A stretch of 5,155 nt of DNA from Bacillota bacterium (GCA_023393155.1 JAEWML010000076.1:1-5155); one strand, 5' to 3'; positions 1 through 5,155 are shown, counted from the first letter of the stretch. The notes: a model not told the origin generated them from the sequence alone. Translations and numbers: made by a program.

Positions 1-5
1 GACAT
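1..5 (-). CDS. Start of an unidentified gene running off the left edge (partial)
   Basis: Only the ATG (minus strand, positions 5-3) and two further bases are inside the window, so nothing can be said about the product. The start is supported by context. A purine-rich GGAGGGAGGG Shine-Dalgarno (positions 23-14) lies 8 bases before the ATG. A consensus sigma-A promoter about 80 bases upstream points the same way, and a terminator (139-180) closes off the preceding gene. It is therefore probably an independent transcription unit with a leader of about 70 bases. Confidence 0.5.
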
Positions 6-81
6 TTATATTTCCCTCCCTCCAGAATGCCGGGAAACCCGCAGCACTTAAGGGCCATTATATTATGGCTTTAACGAAATC

Positions 82-110
82 ATTATAACGGCTGATTCGC
101 GGCTTGTCAA
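82..110 (-). promoter_or_regulatory. Consensus sigma-A promoter for the left-edge gene
   Basis: On the minus strand a TTGACA -35 box (positions 110-105), a 17-base spacer and a TATAAT -10 box (87-82) match the housekeeping consensus at every position. Transcription would start near position 75. It drives the gene whose ATG is at position 5. No operator-like repeat is evident over the core elements, so strong constitutive expression is the simplest reading (inference). Confidence 0.85.
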
Positions 111-138
111 GAGGATTTTCTGAAAAGCGACAAGACGC

Positions 139-180
139 AAAAAGGCGGCCCGCCCCGCAAAACAGGGCGGGCCGCTTTTT
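139..180 (-). terminator. Strong intrinsic terminator after the TSCPD gene
   Basis: An 11-bp perfect GC-rich stem (145-155 with 165-175, arm GCGGCCCGCCC) has a 9-base loop. It is flanked by five T residues on the minus-strand side (143-139) and five on the plus side (176-180), so it could work in both directions. The stop codon of the TSCPD gene (181-179) overlaps its edge. Confidence 0.93.
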
Positions 181-463
181 ATGATTTTTCCAACTCTTTC
201 AAATTTGCCGCCTGCCGGGCCAGCTCCCGCTCCAGAGCAATTGCAAGCTGGTCGGGGCAGGAGGTGGACTTCATCCCACAGCGGATGCCCCTGAGCCGAG
301 TGGCGGCCTCCCGTGCGTCCATCCCCCGCAGCAGCGCCGCGAGGCCCTGCAAATTGCCGCTGCAGCCGCCCACAACCTCCAGCTCCTCAATCACATTTTC
401 CTCATTGAGCCGGAAATGCATCTCTTGGGAGCAGGTGCCCCGGGGGTGAAATGTAAACGTCAT
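179..463 (-). CDS. TSCPD domain-containing protein, TIGR03905-like
   Basis: This is a 94-residue protein of unknown function. It carries the hallmarks of the small stand-alone TSCPD family: GTCSQEMHF near residues 9-17, VGGCSGNLQGL at 31-41 and the CGMKSTSCPDQLA signature at 62-74. Cysteines 11, 34, 62 and 69 are plausible metal ligands (inference). Related domains occur at the C-terminus of B12-dependent ribonucleotide reductases, but no enzymatic domain is present here. The ATG at 463 was chosen over one 15 codons upstream because AAAGGAAG lies 6 bases before it and family members begin at about this point; the upstream extension covers the leader and promoter. It sits 86 bases after spo0A with no clear terminator between, so it could be made by read-through or from its own promoter (499-527). 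It ends at the hairpin at 139-180. Confidence 0.88.
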   Translation of the reverse strand: MTFTFHPRGTCSQEMHFRLNEENVIEELEVVGGCSGNLQGLAALLRGMDAREAATRLRGIRCGMKSTSCPDQLAIALERELARQAANLKELEKS

Positions 464-471
464 GTAGCGCT

Positions 472-502
472 TCCTTTCCGCTTTTGATGCTTTCGGAAAG
501 GA
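472..502 (-). promoter_or_regulatory. Inverted repeat that would cover the TSCPD gene ribosome binding site
   Basis: A 9-bp perfect inverted repeat (494-502 with 472-480, arms TCCTTTCCG and CGGAAAGGA on the minus strand) encloses a 13-base loop. The downstream arm contains the AAAGGA of the Shine-Dalgarno, so a folded transcript would hide the ribosome binding site. The upstream arm overlaps the -10 box of the local promoter. A transcript begun at that promoter (near 492) would therefore lack this arm, while read-through RNA from spo0A would have both. The repeat is seen directly; the regulatory reading is inference. Confidence 0.45.
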
Positions 503-527
503 TACCATATTGCCGCACCCGCGTCAA
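499..527 (-). promoter_or_regulatory. Probable sigma-A promoter for the TSCPD gene
   Basis: A TTGACG -35 (527-522) and a TATCCT -10 (504-499) are separated by 17 bases. The -10 is preceded by TGG, giving an extended -10 (TGn). The -35 matches consensus at five of six positions and the -10 at four of six. It lies in the spo0A-TSCPD gap and would give a leader of about 29 bases. Confidence 0.5.
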
Positions 528-549
528 GCAGGCGGGCGGAGATAGCCAG

Positions 550-1311
550 TTATCCGGCGGTTCCGCCGAAATTGCGCCCCTCCAGCACCAGCCGGTCGGC
601 GATCATGGCGATGAACTCGCTGTTGGTGGGCTTGCCCTTGGTGTTGGAAACGGTGTAGCCGAAAAACTTTTGCAGCGTCTCCAAATCGCCCCGGTCCCAT
701 GCCACCTCGATGGCGTGGCGGATGGCCCGCTCCACGCGGGAGGGAGAGGTGGAAAAACGACGGGCCACCTCGGGATAGAGAACCTTTGTCACCGCGTTGA
801 TCACGTCCATGTCGTCCACCGCGATTAAAATGGCCTCCCGCAGGTACTGATACCCCTTGATGTGGGCGGGAACACCAATTTCGTGAATGATATCCGTGAC
901 CATATTCTTTAAACTTTTTGTATGGGATACCGTTTGAACAGGGCGGCAGACGGAGCGCATCCGTTCCATCAGGGCGTTGTTTTCAAAAGGTTTCGGCATA
1001 AAAAATGCCGCGCCCTTTTCCAGAGCCTCTCCCACCACCTGTTCCGTAAAAAATGAGGAGATCATCATTGTCCGCGTCGGAAGCTCTTCTCTGCGAAGCT
1101 GCTCCAGCACGCCGAAGCCGTCCAGCTCCGGAAGCACCACATCCAGCAGCAGCAGATCCGGAAGCTGCTCACGCACCTGACGGAGCGCATTTTTCCCGTC
1201 GCCTACGCCGGCGACCACCGTGAATTCTCCCGTCTGTTCGATTGTTTCCCTCAGCATCGCCCGGTAGCTCTCATTGGCGTCGGCTATAACCACTTTTCTG
1301 CAGATCTCCAT
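550..1311 (-). CDS. spo0A: Sporulation transcription factor Spo0A
   Basis: Spo0A is the phosphorelay response regulator and master regulator of sporulation entry. The protein has 253 residues. Residues about 5-122 form the receiver domain, with phosphoacceptor D57 in [14 protein letters not shown]85 at the conserved Thr/Ser position and K107 in FMPKPFE. Residues about 130-245 are the Spo0A DNA-binding domain, nearly identical to known Spo0A in [13 protein letters not shown] (142-154), the recognition helix [15 protein letters not shown] (191-205) and [10 protein letters not shown] (227-236). One oddity is that the N-terminal acidic pair, normally Asp-Asp, reads D11-A12. The start at 1311 gives an N-terminus aligned with other Spo0A proteins, but its GGAGG (1328-1324) is 12 bases away. 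An in-frame ATG at 1338 would add 9 residues and is the alternative. The family identity is certain. Unlike the usual spoIVB-spo0A pair, a chemoreceptor gene lies directly upstream. Candidate sigma-H and sigma-A promoters precede it. Confidence 0.98.
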   Translation of the reverse strand: MEICRKVVIADANESYRAMLRETIEQTGEFTVVAGVGDGKNALRQVREQLPDLLLLDVVLPELDGFGVLEQLRREELPTRTMMISSFFTEQVVGEALEKGAAFFMPKPFENNALMERMRSVCRPVQTVSHTKSLKNMVTDIIHEIGVPAHIKGYQYLREAILIAVDDMDVINAVTKVLYPEVARRFSTSPSRVERAIRHAIEVAWDRGDLETLQKFFGYTVSNTKGKPTNSEFIAMIADRLVLEGRNFGGTAG

Positions 1312-1383
1312 AACGCAACCTGTCCTCCATCTCTTCATTGAAATTTCTTCCGGTTTCCCAAAAGTTCGGATTGGGTTTTCTAT

Positions 1384-1412
1384 AATTTACCATAAACGGA
1401 CAGTCTTTGCAA
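1384..1412 (-). promoter_or_regulatory. Candidate sigma-A promoter of spo0A
   Basis: TTGCAA (1412-1407), a 17-base spacer and TAAATT (1389-1384) preceded by TGG form a moderate extended -10 promoter. Each hexamer matches consensus at four of six positions. A short palindrome, GTCTT-TGC-AAGAC on the plus strand (1403-1415), overlaps the -35 and could be an operator. The arrangement resembles the vegetative promoter known upstream of Bacillus spo0A, but here it is only inferred. Confidence 0.4.
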
Positions 1413-1442
1413 GACGGAATTGTAAATAATTGGCATTTTTTA

Positions 1443-1449
1443 TTCGACC
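1443..1449 (-). promoter_or_regulatory. Possible Spo0A-binding site (0A box)
   Basis: GGTCGAA on the minus strand (TTCGACC on the plus) matches six of seven positions of the 0A box TGTCGAA. It lies between the candidate sigma-H and sigma-A promoters of spo0A, where autoregulation by Spo0A would be expected. The aligned position in the decayed copy A reads GGGCAAA and has lost the core. A 7-mer with one mismatch is weak evidence by itself. Confidence 0.3.
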
Positions 1450-1469
1450 CGTTATGCTTCCGTCACAGT

Positions 1470-1498
1470 AAATTCGGCAGGAACATTTCAAATCCATT
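1470..1498 (-). promoter_or_regulatory. Candidate sigma-H promoter of spo0A
   Basis: AATGGATTT (1498-1490), an 11-base spacer and GCCGAATTT (1478-1470) fit the Bacillus sigma-H consensus RNAGGAWWW-N11-12-RNNGAATWW with one mismatch in 18 positions. Spo0A is a known sigma-H target in Bacillus, which makes the site credible here. Transcription would start near 1463, leaving a leader of about 150 bases. The -35 overlaps the last codons of the spoIVB remnant. In repeat copy A the equivalent bases no longer match. Confidence 0.55.
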
Positions 1499-1559
1499 TG
1501 TCTTTCAGCATATTTCGAAGAAAAAGGCCATAACCACAGCGGAAGCCGCGCCGGGACCC
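1488..1559 (-). pseudogene. spoIVB: Remnant of the spoIVB 3' end
   Basis: Directly after the chemoreceptor stop codon, and in the same frame, 23 codons run to a TGA at 1490-1488. They include GYGLFLRNMLKD, which matches the C-terminus of the intact SpoIVB in this window (GYGLLIRNMLKN): 9 of 12 residues are identical and the other three conservative. There is no start codon or ribosome binding site, so it is not a gene. It is the best evidence that spo0A was once preceded directly by spoIVB here. The last codons double as the -35 of the candidate sigma-H promoter, which may explain why this piece survived. Confidence 0.75.
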
Positions 1560-3593
1560 TCAGTCGGAAACGTCCGCGCTCCGGAAATCAGGCGCGGAAC
1601 CCTGTTCTCCGGGGGTGCGGTTCTGCCGCAGCTTAAACCCGGCCAGCAGCCCCTTCAGCAGGGCGGACTGCTCCGACAGCTCCTGACTGGCGGCGGCGCT
1701 CTCCTCCGCCGTCGCGGCATTGGTCTGGACCACCGACGAAATCTGCCCCACGCCCTGATTGATCTGTACAATCGCCATGGCCTGCTCCTGCGAGGCGGCG
1801 GCAATTTTGTCAATCAGCCCCACGGCCTCGGTTGTCTCTCTGGCGCTGGCCTCCAGGGCCTTCGCGGTCACGTCCGCAGTCCTGCTTCCGTTTTCCACCG
1901 CCGCCAGAGTCTGTTCAATGAGGGCTGTGGTATCCTTGGCGGCCACCGCCGATTTTCCCGCCAGATTGCGCACTTCATCCGCCACCACGGCAAAGCCCTT
2001 GCCGTGCTGCCCGGCGCGGGCGGCCTCCACCGCGGCGTTCAGCGCCAGAATGTTGGTCTGGAAGGAGATGTCCTCAATAATCTTGATAATCTTCATAATC
2101 TCGGAGGATTTGAAGGAAATTTCGCCCATGGCAGCAACCATTTCCTGCATATGGTCGTTACTGCTATGCAGCTCCCGTCCCGCAAATTCCGCCTTCTCCT
2201 GCGCCAGCCTGGCATTTTCCGCGTTTTGCCGAATCTGCCCCGTGACCTCCTCAATGGAGACGGAAAGCTGCTCCACGGCGCTGGCCTGCTCCGTCGCGCC
2301 TCTGGAAAGAGCCTGCGCACCGGTGGAAACCTGCTCTGCGTCGGCGTCCACAAAGTCCGCGGACTGGTGGATTTGCAGCAGCGTGCTGTCCAGATTGTCC
2401 AGCATGGACTGAAGATTATCCTTGATTTTTTTAAACTGTCCCGCGTATTCTCTTTGAAGCTCAACCGTCAAATCACCGCCGGCCACGCAGGACAACACGT
2501 CGGAAATTTCATCAATATAGCCCTGATAATTGACCAGCCTTTGGATGGTGAGCTGGAATGCATCCGAAAGACGGCCCAGCTCATCCTTGGATTTGACAGA
2601 AAGCTGAACGTCGAAATCCCCGTCCGCAATCTGCTGCGCGGCCTTCGTGACGGACTTGATGGGCTTTGCGATCGAGCCGCTGATCAGCCATGTGACGGCC
2701 GCGCCCACCGCTGCCATCACCACGCACAGCAGCAGCAGCATCTGCGTGAGGACATGCGTCCGCTCAATCACCTCGTTTGTTTCCAGCGTCATCGCCAGAA
2801 TCCAGGGGCTACCCTCGATGGGGGTGAATTCCACCAGCTTTTCCTTGCCGTTATACGTATATTCCCCGCCGCCCTTCTGGCGCGTGGTCATCTGCTCGGT
2901 GAGGGCGCCCAAGGCTGCAAGCGCGGGGTCGGTTTTGCCATTCTCAATGTCGTTGTCTTGCCGGAGCACAAGGTCGGTATTCTTGTGGGCCACCTTGATG
3001 CCCTCGTTGTTGACGATATATCCGTATCCGGTGTTTTTATAAGTGACATTTTCGCAGATTTGGCTGAGGGTCAGTCCGTCCCTTCTGCCGTACAGAACCC
3101 CGATAATCTGGCCGTTTTCATACACCGGGGCGGCATATACCAGCACCGGCTTTCCGTCCAACTTGCTGAACATCAAATCGGAAGCAGTAGGGGTTCCCTG
3201 AATGGCGGACTGAAAAAAGGGACGGTCGGACACGTCGTTTGTCTCCCGGTTGCTGTTCAGAATGACGGCCTTGCCGGTTTTATCCGCGAAGCCAAAGAGG
3301 ATATATCCCGAGCGCTTGGCCTCGGCCTCGAAATAAGCTATTTTTTCGTCCAGAGAGGCCGCGCTGTCGGTGATTGCGGGGACCTGCGCCAGTCCGTCCA
3401 TATACAAAAGCTGGGCGCTGTTCTCGGAAGAAATGTACTGGGCCTGCGCCTGTGCCATAGCCCCCAAATCGTCCCGGGCATCGGAAAGCAGGTCCTTGCT
3501 GACTACGTAAATTGCAGCGGCTCCCAATGCGGCTGTGACCAGCAGAATAATGAGGGTGAATGTTGCGACCAGTCTGAGCTTGATTGATTTCAT
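1560..3593 (-). CDS. Methyl-accepting chemotaxis protein (dCache-HAMP-MA)
   Basis: This is a transmembrane chemoreceptor of 677 residues that signals to CheA/CheW. Membrane segment 1 is at residues 8-31. An extracellular sensor of dCache type spans about 33-275, with the typical [11 protein letters not shown] (123-133) and a second module around [16 protein letters not shown] (188-203). Membrane segment 2 is at about 282-304. A HAMP follows (about 304-357), then a second HAMP-like stretch (358-412, [10 protein letters not shown]). The MA signalling domain (about 415-655) has the canonical hairpin tip at 507-547, including [18 protein letters not shown] and [16 protein letters not shown]. The ligand is unknown: the RxWY motif of amino-acid-binding dCache receptors is replaced by RPFF. 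No C-terminal CheR-tethering pentapeptide is visible. The start is supported by GGAG 8 bases upstream. No other chemotaxis gene is in the window. It has its own promoter, and it interrupts the usual spoIVB-spo0A pair between two diverged repeats. Confidence 0.95.
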   Translation of the reverse strand: MKSIKLRLVATFTLIILLVTAALGAAAIYVVSKDLLSDARDDLGAMAQAQAQYISSENSAQLLYMDGLAQVPAITDSAASLDEKIAYFEAEAKRSGYILFGFADKTGKAVILNSNRETNDVSDRPFFQSAIQGTPTASDLMFSKLDGKPVLVYAAPVYENGQIIGVLYGRRDGLTLSQICENVTYKNTGYGYIVNNEGIKVAHKNTDLVLRQDNDIENGKTDPALAALGALTEQMTTRQKGGGEYTYNGKEKLVEFTPIEGSPWILAMTLETNEVIERTHVLTQMLLLLCVVMAAVGAAVTWLISGSIAKPIKSVTKAAQQIADGDFDVQLSVKSKDELGRLSDAFQLTIQRLVNYQGYIDEISDVLSCVAGGDLTVELQREYAGQFKKIKDNLQSMLDNLDSTLLQIHQSADFVDADAEQVSTGAQALSRGATEQASAVEQLSVSIEEVTGQIRQNAENARLAQEKAEFAGRELHSSNDHMQEMVAAMGEISFKSSEIMKIIKIIEDISFQTNILALNAAVEAARAGQHGKGFAVVADEVRNLAGKSAVAAKDTTALIEQTLAAVENGSRTADVTAKALEASARETTEAVGLIDKIAAASQEQAMAIVQINQGVGQISSVVQTNAATAEESAAASQELSEQSALLKGLLAGFKLRQNRTPGEQGSAPDFRSADVSD

Positions 3594-3697
3594 AAATATC
3601 TCTCCACTACTTTAAACTTTTAAATTTGTACCCGCTGCTTTTAAAATTTTTGCCGCTTGCGCGTCGTAAAAATTCCAGAAAAAAGCGTCTCTGGGTG

Positions 3698-3726
3698 ATT
3701 ATACCATATGCCGAAAAAAATGGGAA
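3698..3726 (-). promoter_or_regulatory. Probable promoter of the chemoreceptor gene
   Basis: A perfect TATAAT -10 (3703-3698) is preceded by TGG, giving a strong extended -10. At 17 bases the -35 position reads TTCCCA (3726-3721), a four of six match. The leader would be about 95 bases. I see no sigma-D/sigma-28-type box (TAAA with CCGATAT), so this receptor is probably not under flagellar sigma control (inference). Confidence 0.6.
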
Positions 3727-3739
3727 CACCATGTTTTTT
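3714..3739. repeat. A/T-flanked inverted repeat over the chemoreceptor -35 region
   Basis: On the plus strand A6-ATGG (3714-3723), loop GAACA and CCAT-G-T6 (3729-3739) form a 10-bp stem with one bulged G. The run of T residues after the stem on both strands makes it look like a weak bidirectional terminator. Its overlap with the chemoreceptor -35 also allows an operator role. Function is unproven. Confidence 0.35.
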
Positions 3740-3820
3740 GTAAAAAAATATCCAACTTTGCTCCTTCAGGCATTGCCGTCACACTTCATGCTCCGGCAAC
3801 TTTTTTACCGTCATAAGCAT

Positions 3821-3860
3821 AACAAAAGGAAGCTCCCGGACGGTTTATCCGGGAGCTCCC
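3821..3860 (-). terminator. Intrinsic terminator downstream of spoIVB
   Basis: A 10-bp perfect stem (3831-3840 with 3848-3857, arm AGCTCCCGGA) has a 7-base loop and two more pairs beyond a single mismatch. On the minus strand it is followed by TTTTGTT (3827-3821). The plus-strand side has no T-run, so it stops minus-strand transcription. It separates spoIVB transcription from the chemoreceptor promoter. Confidence 0.85.
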
Positions 3861-3973
3861 CTTGCCGTTAAAATAATCTTAGGTCGGAAAGCGACGCTGG
3901 CGACGGCAGTGTTTGCCGGCTTCCTTCTTTTTCAGAGCCAAGGCTGCCCTAATCCGCGTAGTTTTCTCCTTTT

Positions 3974-4017
3974 AAAAAATCAGGCCGCCTATTTCGTCAC
4001 ATTTTGTAAACAGGCGG
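3974..4017 (-). terminator. Possible first terminator of spoIVB
   Basis: A 10-bp stem with one G-T pair (4008-4017 with 3985-3994; CCGCCTGTTT and AAATAGGCGG on the minus strand) encloses a 13-base loop. A run of six T residues (3979-3974) follows after a 5-base gap. The gap makes it a less typical intrinsic terminator than the one at 3821-3860. It begins about 90 bases after the spoIVB stop. Confidence 0.4.
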
Positions 4018-4150
4018 GCTTTGGAGAACAAATTTTTAAATATTTGGCATTTTTATTTGCCCCGTTATGCAGATACTACGAGAAAGCCGGCAAATTTTTT
4101 TAACTTTTACGTGTTTTTCAGCATATTCCGAATCAAAAGCCCATAGCCCC
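4007..4150 (-). repeat. Copy A of the diverged repeat: intact spoIVB end plus decayed spo0A leader
   Basis: This is the partner of 1393-1537. It contains the genuine last codons and TAA (4109-4107) of spoIVB, then bases that align with the spo0A promoter region. The element aligned with the sigma-H -10 reads GCCGGCTTT instead of GCCGAATTT, and the bases at the -35 no longer fit. The sigma-A -10 equivalent is also lost. No spo0A gene follows this copy. Confidence 0.8.
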
Positions 4151-5150
4151 GGGTGGGGTCGCCCAGCAAAACGTGGGTCACCGCGCCCGCCAGACGGCCG
4201 TCCTGCAAGATGGGCGAGCCGCTCATTCCCTGCACGATGCCGCCGGTTTTTTCCAGAAGCTCCGGGTCCGTCACCGTAATGAGCAGGTTCCGGCCCGCAG
4301 GATCAGTGCTGAGAATTTTTGTGATTTCAATTTCGTATTCCTTTACCGTGTCTCCGTCCACATTCGCAAGAATCGTTGCTTTTCCGGTGTGGACCTGATC
4401 ATTCTCCGCCACGGGAAGCGCTTTGTCCCCCAGACGCTCCATCAGCTCCTGATCGGTCAGGGTGCCAAACACGCCGCCTGCGGTGTTTGCGTAGAGGTCG
4501 CCGGTATCCACCGTCATGTCAAAATTTCCCTTCAGCTCTCCCGCCGCGCCCGTCTCGCCCCGTTTCACCGTTTTCACGGTAGAGGGCAGAATCGAGCCGG
4601 AGGAAAAGGGCATCAGAGCGGCGGTGTCCACGTCCGTGACGCCGTGGCCCAGCGCGCCGAAGGTGTTGCTCTCGGGGTCGTAAAAGGTCATGGTGCCGAT
4701 TCCCGCCATACTGTCCCGAATCCATGCGCCGATGGCGAATTTTCCGTCTCCGTCATTGTCGTCGGCGGTGACGCTTAAATCCAGCAGCTTACTTCCCCGG
4801 CGGACCTCCAGCTTCGCACTTTCCCCCGCTGCGTCCTGCAAAAGGGATTGAAACTGCTCCGTGGAGGTAATTGGGTTTCCCGCGCACTGGACGATCACGT
4901 CGCCTGCGGTAAGGCCGCAGGCTCTGGCGGGGGTGTTTCCCTCCGCCAGCTTCACCACCAGAACGCCTCTTGAAAACAATTTGATACCAACAGTGTGTCC
5001 CACGGGGACCAACGTCCGGGCGGAGGAAAGGTCCGCCGCGGCCGCCGGGACTGTCAGCGCGGACGCCAGAAGCATAGCCGCCAGCCCCAGCGCCGCTCCG
5101 CCTGTGCGGCCGCTTTTTGAATTTTTCGCTTTCTCAGCCGTTTCATCCAT
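4107..5150 (-). CDS. spoIVB: SpoIVB peptidase (S55 family)
   Basis: SpoIVB is a serine peptidase made in the forespore and exported to the space between the two spore membranes. In Bacillus it cleaves SpoIVFA and so triggers pro-sigma-K processing; whether that target exists in this organism is unknown. The 347 residues show an N-terminal membrane or signal segment (about 17-39), a PDZ domain (about 48-128, with ARACGLTAGDVIVQCAGNPI) and the S55 peptidase domain. The catalytic triad is visible as H169 in FGALGHGVTD, D295 in TVTDPE and S310 in the GMSGSP signature (308-313). D295 is 15 residues before S310 and the His-Ser spacing is 141, close to the Bacillus enzyme. It is shorter than the 426-residue Bacillus protein, mainly between the membrane segment and the PDZ. 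Only 5 bases lie upstream of the chosen ATG, so the ribosome binding site is not visible and an earlier start outside the window cannot be excluded. Confidence 0.96.
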   Translation of the reverse strand: MDETAEKAKNSKSGRTGGAALGLAAMLLASALTVPAAAADLSSARTLVPVGHTVGIKLFSRGVLVVKLAEGNTPARACGLTAGDVIVQCAGNPITSTEQFQSLLQDAAGESAKLEVRRGSKLLDLSVTADDNDGDGKFAIGAWIRDSMAGIGTMTFYDPESNTFGALGHGVTDVDTAALMPFSSGSILPSTVKTVKRGETGAAGELKGNFDMTVDTGDLYANTAGGVFGTLTDQELMERLGDKALPVAENDQVHTGKATILANVDGDTVKEYEIEITKILSTDPAGRNLLITVTDPELLEKTGGIVQGMSGSPILQDGRLAGAVTHVLLGDPTRGYGLLIRNMLKNT

Positions 5151-5155
5151 TGAAT

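Larger units (their letters stand above)
1393..1537 (-). repeat. Copy B of a diverged 145-bp repeat: spoIVB tail plus spo0A leader
   Basis: This segment aligns in the same orientation with 4007-4150. Shared exact blocks are TTTCAGCATATT (1503-1514 and 4116-4127) and CCCGTTATGC (1448-1457 and 4061-4070), exactly 45 bases apart in both copies. TAAATA plus TTGGCAT and CTTTG also sit at matching distances. By hand count, 1405-1435 matches at about 23 of 31 bases and 1503-1536 at about 28 of 34; the middle 45 bases are weaker. The only clear indel is one T in a T-run. In this copy the spo0A promoter elements are intact and the spoIVB part is a fragment. Confidence 0.8.
3594..4106. other. 513-base gene-free gap between spoIVB and the chemoreceptor gene
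   Basis: No credible protein gene is present on either strand. In minus-strand order it holds decayed copy A of the spo0A leader (4106-4007), a possible terminator (3974-4017), a stretch of about 110 bases with a tiny basic reading frame lacking a normal start, a strong terminator (3821-3860), an A/T-flanked hairpin (3714-3739) and the chemoreceptor promoter (3698-3706). It is richer in A and T than the flanking genes. Confidence 0.8.

Noticed and set aside
1309..1338. Earlier in-frame ATG at 1338 as the spo0A start
   Set aside because: It would add nine residues (MKRWRTGCV) not seen in the family and has a weaker ribosome binding site. The later ATG gives a standard Spo0A N-terminus. The choice is not fully certain because the GGAGG spacing to 1311 is long.
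1436..1463. Second sigma-H-like -10 (GTCGAATAA) upstream of spo0A
   Set aside because: The -10 match is good but the only GGA-containing -35 candidate is about 7 bases away instead of 11-12, so it was read as an 0A-box-like site instead.
1407..3587. Plus-strand open frame of 726 codons opposite the chemoreceptor gene
   Set aside because: It mirrors the chemoreceptor gene almost end to end and reads as low-complexity, Gly/Leu/Arg/His-rich sequence with no domain. The minus-strand frame has unmistakable family motifs. Long antisense frames are expected in codon-biased GC-rich genes.
3626..3871. Plus-strand 81-codon frame between spoIVB and the chemoreceptor gene
   Set aside because: It runs through the chemoreceptor promoter and the terminator hairpin in the opposite direction, is Lys-rich from A-runs and resembles no family.
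3861..3960. Cyclic-di-GMP or cobalamin riboswitch ahead of the chemoreceptor gene
   Set aside because: Chemoreceptor genes often carry GEMM riboswitches, and GGCAAAC and GACCTAAG here recall pieces of that motif. The core GACGCAAAGC element and tetraloop-receptor layout are missing, and a separate promoter lies between this region and the gene. The B12-box consensus is also absent.
3909..4103. Plus-strand frame starting at GTG with a hydrophobic, lipoprotein-like beginning (FAGFLLFQSQGC)
   Set aside because: No good ribosome binding site is seen, the sequence crosses the copy A repeat and a hairpin, and the hydrophobicity follows from T-rich DNA. It is probably chance.
3974..4150. Insertion sequence or other mobile element carrying the chemoreceptor gene
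   Set aside because: No transposase, recombinase, terminal inverted repeats or short target duplications were found; the flanking repeats are host junction sequence in direct orientation.
4173..4778. Plus-strand open frame of 201 codons opposite spoIVB
   Set aside because: It lies wholly inside spoIVB, is rich in Arg, His and Gly, and shows no recognisable motif; it is a shadow of the real gene.

Overview
The window comes from an endospore-forming Firmicute of the class Clostridia. A family such as Oscillospiraceae or a close relative would fit, but that is inference from the GC-rich, sporulating and probably motile character of the genes. The two diagnostic genes are spoIVB and spo0A, which are classic neighbours in this group. 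All convincing genes lie on the minus strand, so the biological reading direction is from position 5155 down to 1.

In reading order the layout is as follows. spoIVB (5150-4107) encodes the forespore-secreted S55 serine peptidase. A 513-base gene-free gap (4106-3594) holds one strong and one possible intrinsic terminator and a promoter. A dCache/HAMP methyl-accepting chemotaxis protein gene follows (3593-1560). Next is a 248-base region (1559-1312) with candidate sigma-H and sigma-A promoters for spo0A (1311-550). A small TSCPD-domain gene (463-179) comes next and ends in a strong hairpin terminator (139-180). At the left edge, a consensus sigma-A promoter and a very strong ribosome binding site lead to a start codon at position 5, so another minus-strand gene begins there and leaves the window.

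The most notable signal is that the chemoreceptor gene sits between two diverged copies of the same roughly 145-bp segment, at 4007-4150 and 1393-1537. Each copy holds the last codons of spoIVB plus the following spo0A promoter region. In the copy next to intact spoIVB the promoter elements have decayed. In the copy next to spo0A the promoter looks intact, but the spoIVB part is only a tail of about 20 codons. This suggests that an ancestral spoIVB-spo0A junction was duplicated and the chemoreceptor was placed between the copies, keeping one functional half on each side. I see no transposase, integrase or other mobile gene.

Functionally, spo0A is the master switch for entry into sporulation and spoIVB acts late in the forespore. 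The chemoreceptor is a sensory orphan in this context, with its own promoter and no chemotaxis partners in the window. I see no evidence for a wholly new defence or biosynthetic system here. The interest lies in the genome rearrangement and in the regulatory detail around spo0A and the TSCPD gene.
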